A DNA stretch of 64,000 nt from Aeromonas rivuli (lineage in GTDB: Bacteria > Pseudomonadota > Gammaproteobacteria > Enterobacterales > Aeromonadaceae): positions 61,369-125,368 of the forward strand of contig NZ_CDBJ01000015.1 in NCBI RefSeq assembly GCF_000820045.1, read 5' to 3'. Positions within the stretch are counted from its first letter, which is position 1. Every line of letters starts with the position of its first letter. The position numbers were made by a program, and so were the translations under genes. Below are positions 46,278 to 55,708 of the stretch, piece by piece. The notes under the pieces were generated by a model that searched no databases, was not told the DNA's origin, and worked only from the letters and a program-made list of their open reading frames with translations.

Positions 46278-47678
46278 ATGACACGGGTAAGGCCGCGCTC
46301 ACTGTTACAAGTCGTCCTGATGGGCTTCGTGCTGGTGCTGATGCCACTTGGCGGCATGATCTGGCATGACAGCCGCGCCCTCGAACACCTGAGTCAGCTC
46401 ACCAGTGTTGAGATGGAGCGGGCTGTCCGCGATACCCGGCGCGCCACCTTGCTCACCAATCTGGCGGTCGATCTGGAGCGTACCCTGCGTCGCTATGCCG
46501 TGCTGGGGGACAGTCGCATCCTCGCCAGCTATCAGCAACAACTGACCCACTATCGTGAACTGCTTGCCGAACACCAGATCTCCATCCCCAATGCTCCCGT
46601 CTATGGCCAGCTGGGGGAACTGCTCGGCTGGCTCGACAGCCTGCAGGATCTGACCCGGGCCAAGGTGGAGTCGACCAGTATCCGCTTCGAGGAGCTCGAC
46701 CAGGTCAGCACTGAGCTGGAGGTGACGACCCGCAGCCAGGTTGATGAGCATCTGCTCAGGGTGCGGCTCGCCATCGATGAGTTGATGAAGGAGATCTGGT
46801 GGGTCAGCGGCCTGGTCGCCTTATTGAGTCTTTTGTTGATCCTGCTGTTCACTTATCTGATCATTCACCCTGTCCGTCAGATAGAGTCGCGTATTCTCAG
46901 TCTTGGCGCCGGCATAGAGCCGGATAAGCAGCCGGTGGACGGCCCGGCCGAGCTGGTTGTCCTGGGGGAGCGCATCCTCTGGCTGCACGACAAATTGAAG
47001 GAGCTTGAGCAGCAGAAGTATCAGTTCCTGCGCCATGTTTCCCACGAACTCAAGACGCCACTGGCGGTATTGCGGGAGGGGGCGGATCTGCTCTCGGAGC
47101 AGCTGGTGGGACCGCTCAATCCGGATCAGCAGGAGATCTGCCAGATGCTGGAGCAGAACAGCCGCCGCCTGCAGACCCTGATTGAACGGCTGCTCGACTT
47201 CAACCGCTTGAGTCAGCAAGAGGAGTTCGAACGGGTGCCGGTGGCGCTCACGCCGCTGCTCACGGAGCTGTGTGCCGAGTACCGACTCGCCATCGAGTCC
47301 AAAGAGGTCAAGGTTCATCTGCCAGAGACGGATCTTGTCCTGCAAGCCGACCCTTACCGGCTGCGGCTGATCGTCGACAACCTCTTCTCCAACGCGGTCA
47401 GCTATGGCGCCCAGGGGGGGCAGATCTGGATCCGCTCCGGTCAGGCCGGGCAAGAGAGCTGGCTGGAGGTGGCCAATGAGGGCCACCCTATTCCTCAGGA
47501 TGAGCGTGAACGCATTTTCGAACCCTTCGAGCAGGGCAGTATCGCTCGGCAGGGATTATTGAAAGGGTCTGGCATGGGGCTATCCATCGCCCGCGAGTCT
47601 GCCATCAGCCTCGGCGGCGAGCTGAGCCTGGTGGACGATGCCCAGGCCCCCGTCTGTTTCCGGTTGACGTTGAAGTGA
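46278..47678 (+). CDS. glrK: Sensor histidine kinase GlrK (QseE)
   Basis: The 466-residue inner-membrane kinase has two transmembrane helices (about 10-30 and 173-195) flanking a helical periplasmic domain, then HAMP (about 195-245), the phosphoacceptor RHVSHELKTPLAVLREG and HATPase motifs (VDNLFSNAVSYG; GSGMGLSIARESA). Gene order glrK-qseG-glrR matches E. coli glrK/qseE. It would phosphorylate GlrR in response to envelope signals. qseG follows directly. Confidence 0.92.
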   Translation: MTRVRPRSLLQVVLMGFVLVLMPLGGMIWHDSRALEHLSQLTSVEMERAVRDTRRATLLTNLAVDLERTLRRYAVLGDSRILASYQQQLTHYRELLAEHQISIPNAPVYGQLGELLGWLDSLQDLTRAKVESTSIRFEELDQVSTELEVTTRSQVDEHLLRVRLAIDELMKEIWWVSGLVALLSLLLILLFTYLIIHPVRQIESRILSLGAGIEPDKQPVDGPAELVVLGERILWLHDKLKELEQQKYQFLRHVSHELKTPLAVLREGADLLSEQLVGPLNPDQQEICQMLEQNSRRLQTLIERLLDFNRLSQQEEFERVPVALTPLLTELCAEYRLAIESKEVKVHLPETDLVLQADPYRLRLIVDNLFSNAVSYGAQGGQIWIRSGQAGQESWLEVANEGHPIPQDERERIFEPFEQGSIARQGLLKGSGMGLSIARESAISLGGELSLVDDAQAPVCFRLTLK

Positions 47679-47683
47679 TACCT

Positions 47684-48202
47684 ATGATCAAACCACTGAT
47701 GTTTCCCGCCTTCCTGGCGACCATACTGACAGGCTGCGGTCTGTTGCCGCATCTGGAGCCCTCCTCGGTCACTGACACCGAGCTGGCACAGCGGATGGAA
47801 TTTGCCAACAAAGAGATGCAGGTGCGCCTGCAGTATTCTGACTGGCTGTTGGCCAGCCAGCCCCAGCAGCGCGAACAAGAGCGCGATCGCCTGAAGGGCC
47901 AACCCGATCTGGAGAGCCGTGTCAGCCTGGCCATGGTCAACAGCCACCCGGCAGAATCGGTGGCGAGCCGTCGCGCCGGGCTCGATGCCCTCAAGGGGCT
48001 ACAACCGGAGCTTGGCCTGGATGCCCAGGCCTTCCTGCGTAGCTGGATAGCCCTGGGGGAGCAGCTGCTGGAGCGGGACGGTCGGCGCGATAACCAGAGT
48101 CAGGAAGTGCAGCGACTCAAGCGTCAGATAGAGCAGTTGTCCGCCATCGATGAACAGCTCAACAAACGCAAGTATCAAGAGACGGACGGGACCCGGCCAT
48201 GA
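47684..48202 (+). CDS. qseG: QseG-like outer-membrane lipoprotein
   Basis: From the ATG at 47684 there are 172 residues; a GTG at 47675 overlapping the glrK stop is an alternative. The signal peptide MIKPLMFPAFLATILTGC has a lipobox (LTGC, lipidated cysteine at 18). The rest is helical with a C-terminal coiled coil (EVQRLKRQIEQLSAIDEQL). In E. coli QseG interacts with the kinase QseE/GlrK and is required for its signalling. The stop overlaps the glrR start (ATGA). Confidence 0.82.
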   Translation: MIKPLMFPAFLATILTGCGLLPHLEPSSVTDTELAQRMEFANKEMQVRLQYSDWLLASQPQQREQERDRLKGQPDLESRVSLAMVNSHPAESVASRRAGLDALKGLQPELGLDAQAFLRSWIALGEQLLERDGRRDNQSQEVQRLKRQIEQLSAIDEQLNKRKYQETDGTRP

Positions 48203-49479
48203 GCCGCATCCTGCTGGTTGATGACGATAGCAGCCTGCTCAAGTTGATGAGTATGCGGCTGCGCAGTCAGGGCTATGAGGTGGATACCGCCGATAGCGCC
48301 GAGGCGGCCCTCGATCGGCTGCGTCAGCAACGGGCCGATCTGGTGCTGAGCGATCTGCGCATGGGGGGAATGGATGGCCTGGCGCTGTTCGAGAAGATCC
48401 AGACCCAGTGGCTCGGCATGCCCGTTATTATCATGACGGCCCATGGCACCATTCCCGATGCCATTCAGGCGACCCGCTCCGGGGTGTTCAGCTTCCTCAC
48501 CAAACCCATCGACAAGGATGAGCTGCTGAGCACGATCGAGCATGCACTCAGCCTGACCCGGCCCAAGCAGAAGCGGGAGTGGCAGTCCCAGATCCTGACC
48601 CGCAATCCGCAGATGGAGCAGATCCTGATCCAGGCCAGCACCATCGCCACCATGGAGGTGCCCGTGCTGATCCTGGGTCCCTCAGGTTCCGGCAAGGGGT
48701 TGATGGCGCACACCCTGCATCAGGCCAGCGCCAGGCGCGAGCAGCCGCTCTATGCCATTAATTGCGCGGCCCTCTCCTGGGAGGCGCTGGATCAGGAGCT
48801 GTTCGGGGAGGATGGCCGCAGCGGCATATTCGCCCAGGCCAAGGGCGCGACCCTGTTTCTCGACGAGATAGGCAACCTGTCAGCCTCGCTGCAGGCCAAG
48901 CTGCTGCAAGTCTTGCAGGAGTACGGCCAGGGGACTGCCGAGGTGCGGGTATTGAGTGCCAGCCATCAGGATCTGGTGGCGGCGATGGATGAGGGGCGCT
49001 TTCGAGAGGATCTCTTCTATCGCCTCAACGTGGCAAATATCACCCTGCCCCCCCTGTGCGCCCGCAGTGAAGACATTCCCCTGCTGGCCCGTCAGGCCCT
49101 GGATGGTTACAAGGCCCGCCACCCCGACTGTTTGGCGATGGGCTTCTCCCCCGAGGCGCTGGCCATGCTGGCCAGTGCAGCCTGGCCTGGCAACGTGCGC
49201 CAGCTATCCAGCCTGGTGGAGCAGCTGGCGAGCCTGTGCAGCAGCCCGGTGATAGGTGTTGTCATGGTGGAGTCTGCCTTGAGCGGCAGCAGTGGCGGCA
49301 TCCCCTCCTTCAACGAGGCGCGCGCCGAGTTCGAGAAGGAGTACCTGATCCGCCTGCTGCGCACCACAGAGGGAAACGTCACCCTGGCCGCCAACATGGC
49401 GGGCCGCAATCGCACCGACTTTTACAAACTGCTCAGTCGTCACGCCATCGAGGCGGCGAATTTCAAACCCAAGAGCTAG
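48199..49479 (+). CDS. glrR: GlrR (QseF) response regulator lacking the GAFTGA loop
   Basis: The 426-residue protein has a receiver domain (phosphoacceptor D52 in SDLRMGG), an AAA+ domain with Walker A (GPSGSGKG) and Walker B (TLFLDEIG), and a Fis-type C-terminus (GRNRTDFYKLLSRH). E. coli GlrR is about 444 residues. Between ELFG and the Walker B strand the usual GAFTGA loop, which contacts sigma-54, is missing: the text is ELFGEDGRSGIFAQAKGATLFLDEIG in effect, about ten residues short. A second gap of a few residues precedes the sensor I strand (EYGQGTAEVRVLSASH). It probably cannot open sigma-54 promoters. It may instead act on sigma-70 promoters, like R. capsulatus NtrC. Confidence 0.9.
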   Translation: MSRILLVDDDSSLLKLMSMRLRSQGYEVDTADSAEAALDRLRQQRADLVLSDLRMGGMDGLALFEKIQTQWLGMPVIIMTAHGTIPDAIQATRSGVFSFLTKPIDKDELLSTIEHALSLTRPKQKREWQSQILTRNPQMEQILIQASTIATMEVPVLILGPSGSGKGLMAHTLHQASARREQPLYAINCAALSWEALDQELFGEDGRSGIFAQAKGATLFLDEIGNLSASLQAKLLQVLQEYGQGTAEVRVLSASHQDLVAAMDEGRFREDLFYRLNVANITLPPLCARSEDIPLLARQALDGYKARHPDCLAMGFSPEALAMLASAAWPGNVRQLSSLVEQLASLCSSPVIGVVMVESALSGSSGGIPSFNEARAEFEKEYLIRLLRTTEGNVTLAANMAGRNRTDFYKLLSRHAIEAANFKPKS

Positions 49480-49593
49480 GGAGGGAGGTGACGTTGACCC
49501 GCAGTGGCGCGGGTCAGCCGGGTGATGGCACGCCGCTGGCAAGGGAGGTTCTTGCGCCGGCCGAGGGTGATTCGACGGGGAAATGAGGCGGAT

Positions 49594-50082
49594 TCAGGCC
49601 GAGGAGCTCATCTTGTTGGTGCCCGGTTTTGCCATGGGGCGACTGCGGGCGGAGAGCCAGAGGCCGCTCGCCTTCATCAGGTAACCGAAGAGGGCACCGA
49701 TGACGAGGGAGGGCAATATCAGCCGCCAGTCACCCGCGGCGCCAAAAGCGGCACAGCAACCGGCAAAGGTACCGGGTATGTAAGAGAGCCAGTGCTGCTT
49801 GGCTTGCATGCACATCAGGGTGGCGACCACCCCCGTCATCAGATAACCGGCCAGACCGGCTCCCCACCAGGACTCCCCATGGATCAGCAACAGGCCCCAC
49901 AACATGCCGCTGGCATTGCAGAGCAGGGTCTGGCCCAGGGCCCGCAGGCCGCCCTTGGAGGCGAAGTAGCTGGTACAGCCGAGAAAACCGACCCAGGAAA
50001 TCAAACCCAGCGCCACGGCCAACCAGCCCCAGAGGGCGGAGAGGATGCCCGTGGTAAGGGCAATGGCAATCAATGGAGACAT
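49594..50082 (-). CDS. DUF1097 inner-membrane protein (YcdZ-like)
   Basis: The start at 50082 gives 162 residues with about five to six hydrophobic helices (for example LIAIALTTGILSALWGWLAVAL and GVVATLMCMQAKQHWLSYIPGTFAGC). The size and the CMQAKQHWLSYIPGTFAGC segment fit DUF1097. Function is unknown. A longer start at 50175 lacks a ribosome site. It stands alone between glrR and a tiny membrane gene. Confidence 0.72.
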   Translation of the reverse strand: MSPLIAIALTTGILSALWGWLAVALGLISWVGFLGCTSYFASKGGLRALGQTLLCNASGMLWGLLLIHGESWWGAGLAGYLMTGVVATLMCMQAKQHWLSYIPGTFAGCCAAFGAAGDWRLILPSLVIGALFGYLMKASGLWLSARSRPMAKPGTNKMSSSA

Positions 50083-50280
50083 GGCGACGACCCCTATCTT
50101 GGTGGAAAGGGCGCGAGGATACGCCTGCGCAAAGAAGCGGCAAGTTGGTGCTGAGGGAGCTGTGATCGCCATCACATTATGCCCGGCAGGAATACGCTTG
50201 CGCTCGCGAAAAGTTCACTGGCTGGCCTCGAGGGTGTGCACCATAGTTATGGGCCCCGTCGCCTTGAAGGAGTGAGTCTC

Positions 50281-50370
50281 ATGCCGTCAAACGTCCTGGT
50301 TCCCCTGCTGATCTTCATCATGTTGTTTCTGGTTGGCACCATGTGCAAGGCGCTGCCTTACTACCAATAG
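50281..50370 (+). CDS. 29-residue single-helix membrane peptide
   Basis: GAAGGAG (50265-50271) precedes ATG at 50281. The peptide is one long hydrophobic helix (LVPLLIFIMLFLVGTMCKAL) and ends PYYQ. A longer frame from 50179 contains it but lacks a ribosome site. Family and role are unknown. It sits 105 bp upstream of msrP on the same strand. Confidence 0.55.
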   Translation: MPSNVLVPLLIFIMLFLVGTMCKALPYYQ

Positions 50371-50475
50371 CCTCGCGCAGTTTGACCCAGGCGGCCATTT
50401 CTTGACGGAAGATGAAATGGATCCTGATCCGGCGCGGTCTTATCAATAACACCATATTCTGTGCGGGAGCCCTTC

Positions 50476-51486
<1,011 letters not shown>

Positions 51487-51544
51487 TCCCCGCAGTGTCG
51501 CAGGCAAAATGGCCGCACTCTTTCCATGATGGAGGTTTCTCCCT

Positions 51545-52207
51545 ATGACCCTGAGGATCACCAATACCCAGGCAAACCGGCTGCGCTGGCTGGTGCACAC
51601 AGCCGCGTTCGCCTTTCTGCTCTGGCTCGGTTATGCCGTACCTGCCGGCCTGCTCGGTGGCGATCCCGTGCAGGGGCTGACCCACTACTTGGGCAAAGGA
51701 GCCTTGCATCTGCTGTTGTTGACTCTGCTGGTGTCACCGCTCGCCAAACGCTTCCGGTTGGGGCAGCTGATGCGGTTGCGCCGTCCCCTCGGCCTCTGGT
51801 GCTTCACCTGGGCGTTGCTGCACTTCATGGTCTGGTTGGGACTGGATCTGCAGTTCGACTGGCGACTGATAGGGGGGGAACTGGTCAAGCGCAACTACAT
51901 CGTGGTCGGGGCCATCGCTCTGCTGCTGTTGCTGCTGCTCAGCATCACCTCGATCCCGCGGTTGTTGCGCGCCATGGGGCCGAGCTGGCAGAGGCTGCAT
52001 AACTGGATCTACGGGGTAGCCCTGCTGGTACCCGTGCACTACTGGTGGTCGGTCAAAAGCGGTTGGGTTGAGCCCGCCATCTATCTGCTGGTGGCGCTGG
52101 CGCTGCTCTGGCCTCGGCGAGACAAATTGCTCAAACCCTGGCGCTCCCGTCAGGCAGGCACTGGCCGGGCAGAGGGACGAGACAAGATGAATGCAAGAGA
52201 GGCCTGA
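51545..52207 (+). CDS. msrQ: Heme-binding membrane subunit MsrQ
   Basis: The protein is 220 residues with about six transmembrane helices and conserved heme-ligand histidines (for example ALLHFMVW and LHNWIYGVALLVPVHYWW). MsrQ passes electrons from the quinone pool to MsrP through b-type heme. The C-terminus after about 200 is polar and likely cytoplasmic. It forms an operon with msrP. Confidence 0.93.
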   Translation: MTLRITNTQANRLRWLVHTAAFAFLLWLGYAVPAGLLGGDPVQGLTHYLGKGALHLLLLTLLVSPLAKRFRLGQLMRLRRPLGLWCFTWALLHFMVWLGLDLQFDWRLIGGELVKRNYIVVGAIALLLLLLLSITSIPRLLRAMGPSWQRLHNWIYGVALLVPVHYWWSVKSGWVEPAIYLLVALALLWPRRDKLLKPWRSRQAGTGRAEGRDKMNAREA

Positions 52208-52253
52208 TGGCCTCTTTTCTGATGGTGGGACTCAGGAAAATGGTGTTGGGGGA

Positions 52254-52514
52254 TTAATCCTGCTCCTGGCTGAGCAGTTTGCCGCTATGGGCATCCACCA
52301 CCAGATGCACCCTGCGTTGATCCTTGTCCAGGGTATCGACCTCAAAACGGTCTGCATTGAGCTCGACTTCCCGGATATCGTGGTACCCTTGCGCCACTAG
52401 CAGCCGTATGAGTTCGGCCATGTCGAGCCGTGTTTGCGCCGCCCCCGCCCAGAGCGGAGACAGGCTGGCCAGCAGGCCGCAGATGGGCAGAACAGTGCGC
52501 GGGATCATATTCAT
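52254..52514 (-). CDS. Small periplasmic PepSY-domain protein
   Basis: The 86-residue precursor has a signal peptide (MNMIPRTVLPICGLLASLSPLWAGA, cut near 25) and a single PepSY-like domain with GYHDIREVELNADRFEVDTLDKD and VDAHSGKLL. Such small secreted PepSY proteins often accompany two-component systems. It diverges from the next PepSY gene across 63 bp and faces msrQ tail to tail. Confidence 0.8.
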   Translation of the reverse strand: MNMIPRTVLPICGLLASLSPLWAGAAQTRLDMAELIRLLVAQGYHDIREVELNADRFEVDTLDKDQRRVHLVVDAHSGKLLSQEQD

Positions 52515-52577
52515 TCCGGATTCATGGCTGGCAGACTATAACCGCAATTATGTTAGGTTTCTGGAGATGAATCACCC

Positions 52578-52904
52578 ATGAATAGAGCCCTGGGTCTGCT
52601 TGCCCTGTTGCTGCCCCTGCTTGCCCATGGTGAGCCGAGCGAGGCACAGCTGCAGCAGGCGGTCAGCGAGGGACGGGTGAAACCCTTCCATGAGGTGATG
52701 GCTGCCGCGGCTCACTTGCCGGGGCGGGTATTGCGGGTTGATTTGACCGAGCAACAGGGCGTCTGGCTCTACGAACTCAAGCTGATCGACCATGAAAATA
52801 GCGTCATCAAGGTCGGCTATCGCGCCGATAATCTGGAAATGGTGTGGCTCAAGGGCCATCATCTCGAACATCTCTTTATTCCGCCGGCCCCTGCCGCCGA
52901 GTGA
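52578..52904 (+). CDS. Small secreted PepSY-like protein
   Basis: The 108-residue precursor has a signal peptide (MNRALGLLALLLPLLAHG, cut near 18). A PepSY-like half follows: SEGRVKPFHEVMAAAAHLPGRVLRVDL and YELKLIDHENSVIKVGYRADNLEMVW. The response regulator follows 27 bp downstream, so they are probably coexpressed. It may modulate the sensor kinase in the periplasm. That role is inferred from context. Confidence 0.78.
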   Translation: MNRALGLLALLLPLLAHGEPSEAQLQQAVSEGRVKPFHEVMAAAAHLPGRVLRVDLTEQQGVWLYELKLIDHENSVIKVGYRADNLEMVWLKGHHLEHLFIPPAPAAE

Positions 52905-52931
52905 TCTTGCCCTCTTTCACTGGACCCATTC

Positions 52932-53588
52932 ATGCGCATTCTGATCGTTGAAGATGAAAAGACCCTGGCCAACCAGCTGGCTGAGCAACTGCGCCAGTCC
53001 GGCTTTGTCACCGACCTCTGCCATGATGGCAACGAGGCGGGCTTTCTCGGGGAGACCGAGCCCTATGACGCCATCATTCTGGATCTCGGTCTGCCGGGTC
53101 GTGATGGGTTGAGCATTCTCAAGGAGTGGCGCAGCAAAGAAGTGGTGACCCCGGTGCTGGTGCTGACCGCTCGCGGCCAGTTGCACGAGAAGATAGAAGG
53201 GCTCAACGCCGGGGCCGATGACTATCTCACCAAGCCCTTCCAGGTCGCCGAACTGGTGGCCAGGGTGCATGCCCTGGTGCGCCGCGCCGCGGGCAATGCC
53301 AGCTCCATCCTGGAGATCGGTGGCGTGCGTCTGGATATGGCCGCTTCACAGGTCTGGTATGAGGGCACGCCCATCAAGCTGACGGCCCATGAGTTCCGGG
53401 TGCTGGGTTATCTGATGCAGCATAAGGGCAAGGTGGTATCGCGCAGCGAGCTCATCGATCATATCTATGCTCAGGACTTTGACCGCGACTCCAATACGGT
53501 GGAGGTCTTCATCGGCCGCATTCGCAAGAAGACCCATGCCGACTTGATTGAGACGGTGCGCGGTCTCGGTTACCGGATCAACGAATGA
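52932..53588 (+). CDS. OmpR-family response regulator
   Basis: The 218 residues comprise a receiver domain with phosphoacceptor D51 (ILDLGLPGRDG), K in TKPF, and a C-terminal winged helix (about 125-218; LTAHEFRVLGYLMQH, DSNTVEVFIGRIRKK). It is close in layout to PhoP and to the CarR/VprA regulators of vibrios, which lie by PepSY genes. The cognate kinase follows 55 bp downstream. Targets are unknown. Confidence 0.92.
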   Translation: MRILIVEDEKTLANQLAEQLRQSGFVTDLCHDGNEAGFLGETEPYDAIILDLGLPGRDGLSILKEWRSKEVVTPVLVLTARGQLHEKIEGLNAGADDYLTKPFQVAELVARVHALVRRAAGNASSILEIGGVRLDMAASQVWYEGTPIKLTAHEFRVLGYLMQHKGKVVSRSELIDHIYAQDFDRDSNTVEVFIGRIRKKTHADLIETVRGLGYRINE

Positions 53589-53643
53589 TGCCGAGCGGGG
53601 TTCTCTCTTCACGGCCGCGTTTCTTCACCAGATGGGAGAGGGG

Positions 53644-54993
53644 ATGAGTCTGGTGCGTACCCTGCGGGGCAGATTGGTGGTCATCGCCCTCATCTGGTGC
53701 GGGCTCTTCCTCTCGGCCACCGGCTTTAGCCTGCAGACCATGATGCGCAACTATTGGCAGGAGGCCGAGGCCGACAGCCTGAGGTTGCAACTCTACGATC
53801 TGCTGGCACGGATTGAGGTGCAGCAGGGAGGGTTGCCTGCCGTCACCGAACCCATGGCGGATCCCCGCTACCGGCAGCCTTATTCCGGCTACTACTGGCA
53901 GCTGGAGCTGGGGGAGCAGATCGTCAGCCGCTCCCGCTCGCTCTGGGATGCCAACCTCAAGAGCCACCACCTCAAGTCTGCTTTTGGCGATCCGGATCTC
54001 TTTGTTGGAAAGGGCCCCAATCAGGAACCTTTGCTGATCATGACCCGCAACGTGCTGCTGCCAGGCTCCGACAAGGTGTTCACCCTGGTGATGGCCAAGG
54101 ACAGTACGGCCCTGACCCAGACGCTGCACAAGACTCGTATCGGCCTGTTTCTCGGTCTGGGGTTTGCCGCTGCCGGGCTGCTGCTCGGCTTTGCCTTCCA
54201 GATAGTTTACGGTCTGCGCCCGCTGCACTTGCTGCGCCGCGAGCTGGTGCGGGTGCATCAGGGCCATCAGGAGGGGTTCAGGCAGCGTTATCCCCTGGAG
54301 ATCCAGCCCCTGGTCGAGGACATCAACCGCTTGCTGCATCACTATGGTGAACTGCTGCAGCGTGCCAGGGCCCATACGGGCAACCTGGCCCACGCCCTCA
54401 AGACGCCGCTCAGCATCATGCGCAATCAGCTCTCCCAGTTGCCGCCAGAGGAGCAAGGGGGCATTCAGGAGCAGCTCGATCAGATCCAGCGCCATATCGA
54501 CTATCACCTCGGCAAGGCGCGGGTGACCGGGGCGTCCAAGGTGCTGGGAGTCTCGACCCCGGTGCGTGCCCGGGTGGAATATATCTGCCGCGCCTTCTCT
54601 CGCCTCTATCCGGGGCGCACCCTGGATCTGCAGGTGCCTGCCAATTTGGCGGTGGGAGTGGAAGAGCAGGATTTCGATGAGATGGTCGGCAACTTGTTGG
54701 AGAATGCCTACAAGTGGTCGGCGGGGCAGTTGCGGGTCTCCAGCGCCGAGCTGGGGGGTTGGATCAGCCTGCGCATCGAGGACGACGGCCCCGGCATGAC
54801 AGAAGATCAGATAACCCGCGCCGTGCTGCGCGGAGTGCGGCTGGACGAGAAGGTGCCCGGCTCCGGGCTCGGCCTCAATATAGTGTCCGATCTGGCTGAG
54901 GCCTATCGTGGCAGCCTCATCATGGGCCGTGCCGAGCTGGGGGGGCTGGCGGCTTCCCTCTCGCTGCCCAAGGTGGCACGGGTCGACGGTTAG
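53644..54993 (+). CDS. Sensor histidine kinase partner of the OmpR-family regulator
   Basis: The start at 53644 gives 449 residues. Two transmembrane helices (about 11-33 and 168-190) flank a periplasmic domain of about 135 residues. HisKA has NLAHALKTPLSIMRNQL with the phosphoacceptor His, and HATPase motifs are NLLENAYKWS, DDGPGM and GSGLGLNIVSDLAE. Its architecture fits PhoQ/VprB-like kinases. Signal is unknown; the PepSY proteins upstream may contribute to sensing. Confidence 0.9.
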   Translation: MSLVRTLRGRLVVIALIWCGLFLSATGFSLQTMMRNYWQEAEADSLRLQLYDLLARIEVQQGGLPAVTEPMADPRYRQPYSGYYWQLELGEQIVSRSRSLWDANLKSHHLKSAFGDPDLFVGKGPNQEPLLIMTRNVLLPGSDKVFTLVMAKDSTALTQTLHKTRIGLFLGLGFAAAGLLLGFAFQIVYGLRPLHLLRRELVRVHQGHQEGFRQRYPLEIQPLVEDINRLLHHYGELLQRARAHTGNLAHALKTPLSIMRNQLSQLPPEEQGGIQEQLDQIQRHIDYHLGKARVTGASKVLGVSTPVRARVEYICRAFSRLYPGRTLDLQVPANLAVGVEEQDFDEMVGNLLENAYKWSAGQLRVSSAELGGWISLRIEDDGPGMTEDQITRAVLRGVRLDEKVPGSGLGLNIVSDLAEAYRGSLIMGRAELGGLAASLSLPKVARVDG

Positions 54994-55125
54994 TCACCTC
55001 CCCCCTGACACATCACGGGTTCACCCCCTTTATCCATGCCCGAAGCGGGCCCTGTCAGCCTGAGTGGCGAGGGGACCGGGTCGGGTTTACCATGTGGCAT
55101 CTGTGAATGCCTGAGGAAGAGATTC

Positions 55126-55587
55126 ATGACCGACGATCCATGGGCACTGTGCCATCTTGATGATTCGTTCGATGCCTCGTTGCTGGGCCGGAAGGGAGCC
55201 CAGATCCAGTGGTTTGAAGATCGAGGCCACCTGATCGAGTTCCTGCTGGAGGACTTTATCGACCTGCTGGCCGATGCGGGCGAGCTGGAGGAGGATCAGA
55301 CCGAGAGCGCCCGCGAGCGCTTCACCCTGCTGGTGGAGCAGAACCCGGATAACCGGAGTCTGATCGATGCCATCAACGATCTGGCCAGCGGCCTGCGCCG
55401 CATCGCCTGGCTGGGGCCACTCTCCGAGCTGGCCGAGATCAGCGATGACTTTGCCAGCGGGCTGCGCGCCTACTTCTGGACCCAGTATGATGGTGACGAA
55501 GATGACCCCGAAGCCTGGGTACCGGAAGAGCTCTGGCCCCAGCTAGTAGAGTGCGCGGAAGAGTACATGGTGGAAGGGGATTTCTAA
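55126..55587 (+). CDS. Acidic cytoplasmic protein of unknown function
   Basis: The start at 55126 with TGAGGA upstream gives 153 residues, highly acidic (many Asp and Glu, for example YDGDEDDPEAWVPEELWPQLVECAEEYM) and without signal peptide or membrane helix. I do not recognise the family. It is tail to tail with torA, separated by a hairpin terminator, and 133 bp after the kinase gene. The ribosome site and codon pattern support a real gene. Confidence 0.75.
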   Translation: MTDDPWALCHLDDSFDASLLGRKGAQIQWFEDRGHLIEFLLEDFIDLLADAGELEEDQTESARERFTLLVEQNPDNRSLIDAINDLASGLRRIAWLGPLSELAEISDDFASGLRAYFWTQYDGDEDDPEAWVPEELWPQLVECAEEYMVEGDF

Positions 55588-55657
55588 GTTATCCTGCCAG
55601 CACTTCGGGTCACCGTCAGCGAGTTGAGAGGGGCTGCCGCGTGTCACGATTCACAAT

Positions 55658-55687
55658 AGAAAACGGCGCCTTGATGGCGCCGTTTGT
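55658..55687. terminator. Bidirectional terminator between the acidic-protein gene and torA
   Basis: AAACGGCGCC and GGCGCCGTTT form a 10-bp stem with a five-base loop. On the minus strand TTTTCTATT follows, so it best serves torA. Confidence 0.85.
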
Positions 55688-55708
55688 GTTGGTAGATCAA
55701 GTCAGCAC

